DNA of 64,000 nt from Tribonema minus (lineage: Eukaryota; Sar; Xanthophyceae; Tribonematales; Tribonemataceae). Position numbers and translations under genes: made by a program. Under the pieces are notes generated by a model, which saw only the letters and a program-made list of their open reading frames with translations, searched no databases and was not told where the DNA came from. The stretch covers positions 1 through 64,000 of the forward strand of contig JAFCMP010000090.1 of the NCBI GenBank assembly GCA_017506865.1, read 5' to 3'. Position 1 is the first letter of the stretch, and each line of letters opens with the position of its first letter. Positions 1-9,384 of the stretch are shown here, in pieces.

Positions 1-436
1 GAGCCCGCAACCCCTCCTGCGCGGCCTTGGCGGTAGCGAGCGAGAGGCGGAGCTCGACGACGAGATAGCGCTTGCCCTTACGACCCAGCTCTGATTCGGG
101 TGAGGAGTCCGGTCTAACCGATCCAGAGCCCGTTATACCCGGCTCTCAGCTGTTACGGCCTCGCACAAAGTCCGGGGCATCTGCCTCGGCGAGACTGTCT
201 GCAGATAGTACAGCTCAAGAACGTTCCAGGACCTTGACGCCCAGGCTAAGGTGTGCGTGGCTCTGCGCGATGCTAGCAAGGAGGGCCCTGAACGTACAAG
301 TACAAGACGGAACTCTATGCGATCACGTACCAGCTTCCACGTCTTAAGGCGAGCATGAGCAGGTAGAAGTTGACCGCTGCGCGTACTCACAGAGATTCAG
401 CGCTTTGGAGACTGCTCGCTAGAACTCGACGCAATC

Positions 437-1926
437 ATGGATCGCGATCTTGGCGATGCAGATACACTGCGCCGTCTCAAGGCGTTCGAGAAGGTGCAGC
501 GGTGCAGCACTGCAGGCAGGGCGTTGGTCCAGGTTGCCCCGCCCCGCGTTGGCGTGGCGGCCTCGATTCAGATGTCTCATACTGCGCCGTCGAGCACTGG
601 GTCACCACGACCCCAGCGACGATGGCAGTGAACCGTCCCGAGCGGACGGCGCTGACGCTGCTAACAGGGGCAAGGGAGACGTCTATGCGAAGGCTGGAGG
701 ATTGCCGGCGTAGCCACCTCTCTTCTCGCGTAGGTGTATGTGTCACCAGGCTTGACTCACTCACCGCTGCGCTGCGCTCCATGGCAGAGGACGTCAAGGT
801 CCACGCTCTAAGTGTGGCCATAAAGGCGTCGAAGGACAAAACCTTACTTTCAACTGTGCGCCTACTGTCCCTAGAGGTCGGCGGCAAGCGGAAGGGGTGG
901 GAGCAGCTAACGTACGCAGAACGTTGTGCAGCCATAATTGAGCACTTCAACTCTGAAGCTGCCCAAGAGAAGGTGTACAATTCTCTACTTCAAGCCAGGC
1001 GTCTCCCGAGCGAGAGCCCTGGGGAGTTGGCTCTCCGCGTGCGGAACATGGTTGTACAGGCAGGTGGTAGCGAAAGTTCTCGTGAGTTTCTGAAAAGCTT
1101 CACTACTTACGCCTCATCTCATCCAAGGAGCGGACGGCGCTAGGGTTGCACTGGGGAGGGCTGGCAGGACGCTGGTCTTGCGAGCATTCAGGAGCACATT
1201 GAGCGCACCTGGAACGGGAAAGCCCATGCCGCGAGCAAGGGCGGACCCACGTCGCAGGATGGTTCTGACCGCGAGAGTTTGCGCGACGACGCGTCGCAAG
1301 CAAGTGACGCGCCGCGCCAGACGCCCTCTGCCTCGCAGATTGCGCGCAAGGAGAGGGCGCTGGCGGACAAGGAGAGGCGCCTCGCCAAAAGAGAGAAAGC
1401 CTTGGAGGTGCGAGCTGCTGCTGTAGCCGCCAAGTCGGCTCCGGCAGCCGCGCCCGCCAGGCGTGGGCCCCCCGCGCCTGAGCATGACAATTCAGGCATG
1501 GTGCAGTTCAACCCGCGTTCTCACTGGGTATGCTTTGACTGCCAGACAACGCTGCCGCGCGGTATCGCCGTTGACATGCATCGCAACACGCCCAACTGCC
1601 CGGCGTTTGATCCTTCCCGCCGCCCCCGCGCCGCACCGTACGGCGGGCCGCGCGGTGAGCCGCGCGGCGCGCCACCGGCGCATCAGGCGAATCAGTACAC
1701 GCGGTACGGTCCCCGCCCCCCTTTTCCGCCCCCGGCTGCTATGCCGCAGGCGCCGGTCGTGGCAGCGGCGGCTGCTGCCGCTGCGCCAACGCCAGCGGAG
1801 GCGGACGAGTATCACAAGATGATGGCCTTTGTGGCCTGGCAGAGGGCTCAGGGTGAGTCTACTTCGCTCGCGCGCGCGCGTGCGGCCCTCAGGGGGTGGC
1901 ACCAGCGGTGCGCGCGCCGCAGTTGA
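437..1926 (+). pseudogene. gag-like region with zinc knuckle, frame-disrupted
   Basis: A start at 437 opens a Gag-like N-terminus (begins MDRDLGDADT) in frame 2 that closes by 631. Most of the capsid-like sequence is in frame 1 from about 600 to 1143 and includes an Arg/Lys/Leu-rich helical stretch. Frame 1 has a TAG at 1141-1143 and then stays open to 1926. The second half has a charged coiled-coil stretch (about 1340-1425), then a C-x2-C-x13-H-x5-C knuckle at about 1531-1600 that looks like a nucleocapsid zinc knuckle, then a Pro/Ala-rich tail. The stop and the frame change mean the copy is either decayed or depends on recoding. Gag would package the element RNA in cytoplasmic particles. 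The true start and any frameshift sites are uncertain. Confidence 0.6.
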
Positions 1927-1954
1927 ACTTGAACATGCTTTTGGTCAACGTGAT

Positions 1955-2890
1955 ATGTGCGTCTCCGCGTCCATCGCAACCTCACCACGTGAGCGCGCGC
2001 CTGGGCACAATGACGCCGTATTGCTGGCTATGTTGCATCCTTCGTTACCCAGCGTACCTTCCCTCGCGGAAGTGTCGCAGTCTACGGCTGATGCTAACAT
2101 GCAACTTGAAGGTGATAGTGCAAACGATACTCCCCCATCAAACACTGGTTCGCCGCATACGGTTACCATACCTAATGCAAGCGAATCGCCTGTCTGTGCT
2201 ACCGCTGTGACACAGGACCCTGATGCTGGCATGCCAGTGGCGGGTGCAGCGCGGCATGTGACACACGCCTCCATATGCTGCGGCATTGGTGGCTGGGACG
2301 AGGGTTTAAAGCAGGCAAGTGTGGCAGGCCTTGTGGTGGACACTCAACTTGCTGTTGACAAGTGCCCCCGCGTGTGTGAGGCGTACCACGAACTGCACCC
2401 TGGCACCCACAAGGTTTTAAACGCGTGCCTGAGCGATGATGCAGTAGCCATAGCACTGGCTGAACTGGATCCTGACCTCACCACAATGTCCCCCCCGTGC
2501 ACAGATTATGCAAACGGGAGTGGCGTTGAGGGGGCAGCGGCGGAGGTGACGATCATGGCGGCGCGGCTGATTGTGAGGGCGAAGCTGCGCTGCTGTGTCA
2601 TCGAGAATGTGGTATCCATGCTCAGCTCCAAGGCGTGGGCGCGCGCGCAGGCTTTGCTGCTGGCCCACGGCTACTGTCTCTATGTCAGCAAGCTGAAGGG
2701 GTCGGATTTTAGCATAGCGTGCCACCGGCGGCGGCTGTATGTGGTGATTGCGCGGGCAGGGGTTGGTGTCACGACCGCTATGGCACGGTTCGGGGCGTTA
2801 ATTAATGCAATTCAGCGTTCATCATTACCCATGTCCGTACGGCGTTTCTTCGCTGCCCTGAGCGCTGTTTCTTTTGGAAATCTCGCGTGA
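1955..2890 (+). CDS. retrotransposon-encoded C5-cytosine DNA methyltransferase
   Basis: The frame is open from 1829 and the first ATG is at 1955. The first roughly 100 codons are low-complexity linker. From about 2260 the C5-methyltransferase motifs follow in order. Motif I for S-adenosylmethionine binding reads SICCGIGGWDEG. Motif IV is SPPCTDY, with the catalytic Cys at 2498-2500. Motif VI is ENV at 2603-2611. A motif VIII-like CHRRRLYVVIA lies at about 2719-2755. The ORF ends soon after with SFGN, possibly a motif X remnant, so there is almost no target recognition domain. The family transfers a methyl group to cytosine C5 in DNA. The ORF overlaps the gag frame (1829-1926) and the protease frame (2806-2890), so it may be made as a Gag fusion by frameshifting. 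A DNMT2-like tRNA methyltransferase is the main alternative, but the motif IV context does not settle it. Confidence 0.85.
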   Translation: MCVSASIATSPRERAPGHNDAVLLAMLHPSLPSVPSLAEVSQSTADANMQLEGDSANDTPPSNTGSPHTVTIPNASESPVCATAVTQDPDAGMPVAGAARHVTHASICCGIGGWDEGLKQASVAGLVVDTQLAVDKCPRVCEAYHELHPGTHKVLNACLSDDAVAIALAELDPDLTTMSPPCTDYANGSGVEGAAAEVTIMAARLIVRAKLRCCVIENVVSMLSSKAWARAQALLLAHGYCLYVSKLKGSDFSIACHRRRLYVVIARAGVGVTTAMARFGALINAIQRSSLPMSVRRFFAALSAVSFGNLA

Positions 2891-4230
2891 AGGGTACCAA
2901 GAGTGTGTATGATGCCGATGACTGCATGCCCAGCCCGGTCAGGCGGAACCCTGGAAAACCACCAGTGGATCTGGCTGACTATGTGGCTGATGATGAACAT
3001 GATGCTGGCCCTGTGCAAAATGCAAGAGTACTGTCATTGCGTGAAATGGCTGTCCTGCTCACCTTTACACGTGACTTGCCATGCAAGGCCACCATTGAGG
3101 ACATGAAGTTATGGCTTGTAAACTTAGTCATGCCACGCATGGCTTTTCACATTGCCGTTGGGCTTGTGGGATCTGGCATGCTTGATCTTCAAGTAGGCGC
3201 CCCTTGTCCCCGGGGTGTCCGCCTGGACCATGACCCTAGTGCACCCCCCCCTGAATGGATGCTGCCAGGGTCTGAAGATTACATGCATGTGGCAGAGACT
3301 CCTACTGAGCAAGGCAAGGTGCAGGCTAGGGTTGCGGCCATCACCGCACGATACAGTGCTTGGCAGTATGCAGTCACCCCTGATATGATATGTGCAGAAG
3401 GTTTGAATACAGGTCCTTGGTCTTGCACAGCGCTCAATGACTCGTGCAATGACTCAGACTCTGATGTTGATGAAGTTGAGGAAGAGGAACTTGTGCAGTC
3501 ACACCCTAGCGGCTCCTCACAAGGTGCATACGCCAGTGAAGACGAGCATCACTTTGACGACACGGTGCATGAGGCAACTCGCAGGCGTGGGCTAGGCAAC
3601 CCTCGCGTGAGCGCTGTGGCTGCCAAGCTACACGATGAAGCGAGCCGCTCACAAGCCGCTGAAGTGGATCCCGCCTCGGTGAGGCCGGGAGAGACAGTTG
3701 TGTTGCCAAGTGGCCAGCCCAGCAAGCAGCGGTTTGCCAGGCTGAAGGCACGCGTGCAGCACCAACGTGGGTTCAAAGAACGAGACTTTGTCTCATTGCT
3801 GGACCCCGGCGCTGAGGCAGGCATCATGGCAAAAGCAACGGCGGATGAGCTATCTCCAGGGACGACATGCCCTCTTGAGAAGGGGGACCATTCAGTCATA
3901 GAACTGGCAGACAGTCGCACACAGGTCAAGATCGTAGGCGCTTTGCACCTCACCTTACGGTTTGGTAACAAGCTGGTGCGGCACAAGTTCTACATTGTGG
4001 ACTTGGCCATCACCACCATTCTAGGCAGCGACTTCTTTGGCATGTACAAAACCCTCTTTGACTATGAGGATTTGACATACCAGCCGTTAGGTTCGGACGG
4101 CCCAAAGTTGAAGATGCTAGGCAGCGAGGCAGCGCATGGGACGGTGTGGCAAGGCGCTAAGACCGCAGGGGCTGTGAAAATTAGCCCAAAGTACCAGCCC
4201 CCCCTGCGCATCGTGCCGTGTGCCTGGTGA
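2887..4230 (+). CDS. retroelement aspartic protease segment
   Basis: This frame is open from 2806 and overlaps the end of the methyltransferase ORF, one base back in phase; the only early start is GTG, so it is probably translated as part of a longer polyprotein. The N-terminal 270 or so residues are not recognisable and include an acidic stretch at about 3450-3500. The retropepsin-like domain begins near 3780. The active-site region reads LLDPGAEAG (Asp codon 3802-3804), and ILGSDFFG at about 4018-4041 matches the hydrophobic-hydrophobic-Gly motif before the C-terminal strand. Most retropepsins have DTG or DSG; here the second residue is Pro, which is odd and may impair the enzyme. The role would be to cleave the Gag-Pol precursor. 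The segment ends in TGA just after a C7 run that overlaps the RT frame. Confidence 0.75.
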   Translation: MKGTKSVYDADDCMPSPVRRNPGKPPVDLADYVADDEHDAGPVQNARVLSLREMAVLLTFTRDLPCKATIEDMKLWLVNLVMPRMAFHIAVGLVGSGMLDLQVGAPCPRGVRLDHDPSAPPPEWMLPGSEDYMHVAETPTEQGKVQARVAAITARYSAWQYAVTPDMICAEGLNTGPWSCTALNDSCNDSDSDVDEVEEEELVQSHPSGSSQGAYASEDEHHFDDTVHEATRRRGLGNPRVSAVAAKLHDEASRSQAAEVDPASVRPGETVVLPSGQPSKQRFARLKARVQHQRGFKERDFVSLLDPGAEAGIMAKATADELSPGTTCPLEKGDHSVIELADSRTQVKIVGALHLTLRFGNKLVRHKFYIVDLAITTILGSDFFGMYKTLFDYEDLTYQPLGSDGPKLKMLGSEAAHGTVWQGAKTAGAVKISPKYQPPLRIVPCAW

Positions 4231-7200
4231 ATGACATACTCATTCCAGCGCACACCGAGGTGAACGTTGAAGTTGCATTACACCCACCAGTGAAAGGGCT
4301 GAGCCCCTACTCGGCAGTAATACAACCCGCAATGTCTCAGACGATGTTGAAGTTGCAAGAAAGGGGCGTAAAGGCCGCCATGTCGGTGGATATTGTTGGC
4401 GCGCACAACCCTGTGCGCGCACGCATGGTAAACTTCTCAGACCAGCCGGTGCTTATGGCCAGAAACACCTTCATTGGTGAGGCACGGCCGGCTTCGCCTG
4501 AGGATATCATTGAGTTGGAGGACGCATCTGCGACCAAGCTTGAGCAACAGCTCTTGCAGGTGGCTGCAGCTCACCACCCGAACAGCGAGTTCAGCTACGC
4601 TGCAACCGCGGCGCTGCGAGCAATTGCATTGGGGAAGGCTGCTGGTACCTATGGTGCTGCTAATGTGTCTGCTGCTACACCAGGCACAGAACGCACTCGT
4701 ACCACACAGGAACCCTGCACTGAAGCAGAGCTACGCGAGATGCTACCCACCAAAGGTGACCTTCATGATATGAAAGCCCCCGATGGTAGGCCATATGCTG
4801 AGCATCTGATGGATGTGTTCAACGAATTCGCGAGCGTGTTTGCAAAGGACCCCAAAAATCCGACAGTGACAAACCTCATGGAGTTTGAGATTGACACTGG
4901 TGATGCAATGCCTATCGCTGAAAAGGCTAGGAGGTGGGCGCAAAAGGAGGCAGAGTACATCATGGAACATGTCAAGGCCATGCATGTGCGCAAGCAAGTG
5001 GAGCCTAGCAATGGTCCATGGGCATGCAACCCAGTACTAGCAAGGCAAGGTGATAAGATACGATTTTGCGTGGACTTCCGCCGTCTCAACGCTGTCACGA
5101 AGCGCGACAGCAGAGGTCTAGGCAACATCGATGATATGGTGCATCAAATGAAGGGCGCCCGGTACGTGTCCTCAGTCGACATGGCCGCGGGCTACCATCA
5201 GATACCATTGCGCGAAAGTGACAAGCCTAAAACGGCATTCCGCACACCTGATGGAGGGCTATGGCAGTACACAGTGGCACCTTTTGGGCTTGTGAATTTG
5301 CCTGCGCAATTCACACGCTTGATGCACAACACTTTGGGCGCTGCCCTAGGTGCATATGCCATGGTTTACGTCGACGACGTCTTGATATATGATGACTCCA
5401 TGGAAACGCACCTTGCGCATATCCGTGACGTCCTATCACGCATCAAAGACGCTGGTCTAAGTGTGGCGCGGCACAAATGCCAATGGTTCCAAACTGAGAT
5501 CAAGTTCCTTGGTCACATTGTGGGATCAGGGGGCATTCGTCCGGACCCAGAAAAGGTTCAGGCAATGTCTGACATGAGCGCGCCATTGAATGCCAAAGGG
5601 AGAGCTGACAAGGGGCTAGTACGTACAGTACTGGGCTGCTTCAACTATTACCGGCGGTATGTTCAAGATTTTGCGACATTGGCAGCCCCACTTGTGGAGC
5701 TGACCAAAAGTGATGCAGAAATGGTATGGGATAGGCGCAGGCGCGATGCCTTTGAGGCATTAAAAAAGGCAATGTGCGAGGCAAAACTGGTGTCACACCC
5801 AGACTTCTCACTACCATTTGTGCTGTACACTGATGCATCTCAAACTGCCACTAGTGGCATTTTGACGCAATTTAAACCAGTGCAGGCACTTAGTGGCAAA
5901 GAAGCTGCCCCCGCGGCAGGCCGCAGGCGCACAGTAAATGGGAAGGAGGAAATGGAAGTAGTAGTGGGTTACTTCTCAAAAATTAATTCCACACAAGACG
6001 CCAAACTTGGCGCTACCGCGCTAGAGTGCCTGGCCGTCGTGCTGTCACTCAACCATTACCGACCTTACGTGTGGGGCAACCCAGTCACAGTGGTTACAGA
6101 TGCGGCGGCCCTACGATGGCTGCTGACTTTGCAGGACCACAATGGCAAGCTTATGCGGTGGGCTATGAGGTTGCTGGAGTACGACATTACCGTACAACAC
6201 CGACCAGGCCTGGTGAACTCAAATGCAGACGGCCTGTCCAGGCTCCCTATGCAAAAAGAGTTGGACGCTCCTAGAGAGTATGAGCAAGCAGACGAGCAAT
6301 GGTCAGACTCAATTCCATGCTTTGCAGCACCACCTTCAGGGGTGAAGTTTGCACATTTTGTGGGAGAGTTTGCGGCGCCCTTAGGGGAGTTTGCTGACCA
6401 AGCAAAGGCGACCAACCATGGGTCACATGTTTCTGCAGCGGCAATTAAAATTGCCAACTTCAGGGGTAAACTGGTGAGCAACGAGTGGGGCACTCCCTTC
6501 TCGCTCAATGAGCTAGCCATGAAGAATGCAAGTGAGGACTCAAGCATAGCAGCCAGGCTGGCTACGCTTACGGTCCAACAGGTCAATGTTTTGCTATGTG
6601 AGCTGGACGAGGAAGACTCTTCGTGGACGGATGGAGAGACTGCGTCGATGTCTTTCAGTCCAGCTACTTTGCATATGTATGCTAATGCATGCATGGATGA
6701 GGCGGCAGAGTCTGACTGGGACTCCCCGGCATCTAGCAAGACTGCGAGCATATCTGCCAAGCGCCGCCGGGTCGCTGCCAACACCGCTGTACCGCTACCA
6801 GGGGGCGCCATCCCCCCGCAGCGAACAGAGGGGGTGTCGGAGCCACGCCGTAAGCGCACACTCAGCAGGCCCAGCCATGAACTGGTCCCTGAACCAGTTG
6901 ACGAGACCACGCCTGTGCCGGCAATGCTAAGCCGGGAAGCGTTTATTGAGCTCCAGCAGCGGGACCCCTTGTGTCAGGCAGTGTCACGCACTCTGAGGGA
7001 CAATATATACCCGCAGGATAGTGAGCTGGCTGCACACTTAATGGTGAACCGTGACTGGTACTGTCACGAGGAGGATGGCCTGCTGGTACATCTGGCCACC
7101 AGCCACCCCAAACGCGGGATGGTGCTGCGCCAATGGTTTGTACCCGCCGCGCTGCGCCCTCTGGTTTTGAGGCTGGGGCATGACGACGCCACGGCCGGTC

Positions 7201-9131
7201 ACGCCGGCGCAAGCGCCACGTATGTCCGCCTGTTTGAGCGCTTCTACTGGCCTCGCATCAGCAGTGATGTACACACGTATGTCACTAGTTGCATGTCTTG
7301 CCTACAGCGCAAGAAGGCTACGACTGGCAAGGCCAAGATGATGTTAACACTGCCAACTCGCATGTTTCAGCGAGCGCACACTGACATCACCATGACCTCG
7401 GTGGTGTCTTCAGAGGGGCACATAGGGCTGCTGACAGTAATTGAGGCACGCTCTGGATTTTGCTGGCTCATGCCAATTAAAAACAAGGACATGCATACGG
7501 TTGCAAGGCTCTTGTACAAGGTAATCCTAGAAATGGGATCCATGTTAGAGGAGCTGGTGTCGGACCAAGGCAAGGAGTTTCTGAACATTGTGGTGCGCGA
7601 TTTGTGCTCAATTTTCAGGATCATGAAAATTGACACAAGTGCATACCACCCACAGGCAAATGGGGTCGCTGAACGGCAAAATGAACGCATCATGGCCATT
7701 CTGACTGCCTGGGTTGACAAGACCCAACAGAATTGGCATGAGGGCGTTGAGGCTGTGCAGTTCGCTCTCCGGTCCACCCCCAGAGAAGAAACAGGCCTGA
7801 GCCCTTTCTACTGTGTGTATGGCCGCGAGCCGTCCCTGCCGTTCGAAACCTTCCCTGATGAAGTGCATGGTGGCGACTTACATTCTGAGATTGAACGCAA
7901 GCGCGTCAACCTCAAAATGGCACAGAAGGTTATTGATGAGGCATATGGCATCAAGGCGCGCAGAGTTGACAAGGCTAATGAAGCGGTCAAGCGCGCAATG
8001 AAGGTTAAAGTTGGGGACCTGGTCATGATCAAGCAGAAGCCTGCTAAGGGACGCTCCAGGAAGCTGGACCCTAAATTCATTGGACCATGGGTGGTAGCAG
8101 AGGAAACTGGCGGATCTGGGCTGTCATTTTCATGCCGCATGATGGGGCGCCGGGTGCGTCGCACGCGGGCACATGTGACCAACATGAAGCCTTTTCATTT
8201 AAGGCCAAGTGTCATGGAACTTGACAACCCCTACGCGGTGCTTAATGAGGAAGACATTAAGCAACTGCCCAAGGATGGCTGGCTAGAGAGGCTGGTAGAC
8301 CGCCGGTACAACCCCAATGGTTCGTGGGACTACCGTTGGCTGCTCAGAGATGGTACGTTGAGCACATGGAAGACAGAGGACGATGCACTCGAGGTTGCCA
8401 TGCCTTGGACGCTCGATACTTTTCACGCGCTCTACGAGTTGAAGCATGTGAATGACATGCCTGACTACGCCACGAGGATACCACGGGAGGACCGGCGCGT
8501 ATCCACGAAAGAGGCTGCGCTGGCCCTATTCCCGAGAGGTACTAAGGTGGTGCGTGAGGAGCGCGGCGCGCTTAAGCAACAAGTCAAGTACCTATGGGGA
8601 ACCATCACTGGTTACCTCGCCCCGTACTGGCGCGTGCGCTATGAAGATGGTGACTGGGAGGACTTCACAAAGCGGCAGTTGCAATGCGCAATTGCGTTGG
8701 CTGAAGCCACTCAGCAGCGCGCAAAGGATCTGGGCGTCACGGTTTCTAGCCCCAAGGTGGTGCAGGAAATGTGCCCTGGGATCCCACCAGACTTTGGTGC
8801 GACTTACCATGGTCAGACCGTGAGAGTCAAAAGTGCAACTGGTTGGAGCCGTGCAGTGCTCAAGGAATACTTGCCCCGGGCCGGCAAGTACACATTTCGC
8901 GTGCATTACAACGGGCACCCAGTCACGCGTTTAATCACCGTGCGGCTGAGGCCTGACTACTACAGCACCGCAGTTACAAGCGAGCAGGCTGAGGCAGACC
9001 CTATGTCCAGTTGGAACCTACTGCTGACCACGGTCGCAGAAGAGGTCCCCTTGGGCCAGGAGTCTGGTCAGGGAGGTTCAGATTCATACAGTGGCGAGGA
9101 CATGGATTTGAGCGATGGTGATGTGAGGTAG
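4218..9131 (+). CDS. pol: Ty3/gypsy Pol: reverse transcriptase, RNase H, integrase, chromo/Tudor-like tail
   Basis: The frame is open from 4185 and has no ATG near its start, as expected for a product joined to the protease by a -1 shift. Residues are counted from 4218. RT spans about 215-450 with YVDD at 384-387. RNase H begins near YTDAS at 536-540 and ends near NADGLSRL. An H2C2 integrase zinc finger (HDDATAGH...CMSC) lies at about 990-1030. The integrase core has Asp 1056, Asp 1116 and Glu 1152, a correct D,D-35-E spacing. A GPY/F-like stretch follows (DPKFIGPWVV). Then come a chromodomain-like segment (LERLVDRRYN... TWK, nt 8275-8390) and two Tudor-like barrels (nt 8530-8690 and 8800-8970). 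Pol copies the element RNA and inserts the DNA; the tail probably reads chromatin marks. The reading frame is intact over 1,637 codons, so the copy may be young. Confidence 0.95.
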   Translation: MCLVNDILIPAHTEVNVEVALHPPVKGLSPYSAVIQPAMSQTMLKLQERGVKAAMSVDIVGAHNPVRARMVNFSDQPVLMARNTFIGEARPASPEDIIELEDASATKLEQQLLQVAAAHHPNSEFSYAATAALRAIALGKAAGTYGAANVSAATPGTERTRTTQEPCTEAELREMLPTKGDLHDMKAPDGRPYAEHLMDVFNEFASVFAKDPKNPTVTNLMEFEIDTGDAMPIAEKARRWAQKEAEYIMEHVKAMHVRKQVEPSNGPWACNPVLARQGDKIRFCVDFRRLNAVTKRDSRGLGNIDDMVHQMKGARYVSSVDMAAGYHQIPLRESDKPKTAFRTPDGGLWQYTVAPFGLVNLPAQFTRLMHNTLGAALGAYAMVYVDDVLIYDDSMETHLAHIRDVLSRIKDAGLSVARHKCQWFQTEIKFLGHIVGSGGIRPDPEKVQAMSDMSAPLNAKGRADKGLVRTVLGCFNYYRRYVQDFATLAAPLVELTKSDAEMVWDRRRRDAFEALKKAMCEAKLVSHPDFSLPFVLYTDASQTATSGILTQFKPVQALSGKEAAPAAGRRRTVNGKEEMEVVVGYFSKINSTQDAKLGATALECLAVVLSLNHYRPYVWGNPVTVVTDAAALRWLLTLQDHNGKLMRWAMRLLEYDITVQHRPGLVNSNADGLSRLPMQKELDAPREYEQADEQWSDSIPCFAAPPSGVKFAHFVGEFAAPLGEFADQAKATNHGSHVSAAAIKIANFRGKLVSNEWGTPFSLNELAMKNASEDSSIAARLATLTVQQVNVLLCELDEEDSSWTDGETASMSFSPATLHMYANACMDEAAESDWDSPASSKTASISAKRRRVAANTAVPLPGGAIPPQRTEGVSEPRRKRTLSRPSHELVPEPVDETTPVPAMLSREAFIELQQRDPLCQAVSRTLRDNIYPQDSELAAHLMVNRDWYCHEEDGLLVHLATSHPKRGMVLRQWFVPAALRPLVLRLGHDDATAGHAGASATYVRLFERFYWPRISSDVHTYVTSCMSCLQRKKATTGKAKMMLTLPTRMFQRAHTDITMTSVVSSEGHIGLLTVIEARSGFCWLMPIKNKDMHTVARLLYKVILEMGSMLEELVSDQGKEFLNIVVRDLCSIFRIMKIDTSAYHPQANGVAERQNERIMAILTAWVDKTQQNWHEGVEAVQFALRSTPREETGLSPFYCVYGREPSLPFETFPDEVHGGDLHSEIERKRVNLKMAQKVIDEAYGIKARRVDKANEAVKRAMKVKVGDLVMIKQKPAKGRSRKLDPKFIGPWVVAEETGGSGLSFSCRMMGRRVRRTRAHVTNMKPFHLRPSVMELDNPYAVLNEEDIKQLPKDGWLERLVDRRYNPNGSWDYRWLLRDGTLSTWKTEDDALEVAMPWTLDTFHALYELKHVNDMPDYATRIPREDRRVSTKEAALALFPRGTKVVREERGALKQQVKYLWGTITGYLAPYWRVRYEDGDWEDFTKRQLQCAIALAEATQQRAKDLGVTVSSPKVVQEMCPGIPPDFGATYHGQTVRVKSATGWSRAVLKEYLPRAGKYTFRVHYNGHPVTRLITVRLRPDYYSTAVTSEQAEADPMSSWNLLLTTVAEEVPLGQESGQGGSDSYSGEDMDLSDGDVR

Positions 9132-9371
9132 CTACACCACGCATGTGCTCAGTGGCTGGCCGGCGCTGTGACATGAAGCTATCCTCGAGCTGTGCAGCGG
9201 CGCCTTAAACGAATATTGCGCTGCACAGTACCTATGTGGATACTCTATACGAGGGTCTGTAAAGGTTGGGTGTGGAGGTGAAGCAAATTGAATTACACAT
9301 ACGCTAACGTAGAACTGTAGCAACGTTGATCCCTGTGGTGCTATGCGTTTCTCTGGGGACAGAGAAATCAT

Positions 9372-9383
9372 GAGAAGGGGGAG
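9372..9383 (+). promoter_or_regulatory. polypurine tract of the Ty3 element
   Basis: Twelve consecutive purines (gagaagggggag) lie about 240 bases after the pol stop and immediately before a TG dinucleotide that could start the LTR. This is where plus-strand DNA synthesis starts in LTR retroelements. The interval 9132-9371 has no credible ORF and is 3' untranslated sequence. Confidence 0.7.
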
Positions 9384-9384
9384 T

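Noticed and set aside
1955-2890. Methyltransferase as an ordinary host DNMT next to a transposon
   Set aside because: It overlaps gag and protease frames on the same strand with no room for promoter, introns or other DNMT domains.
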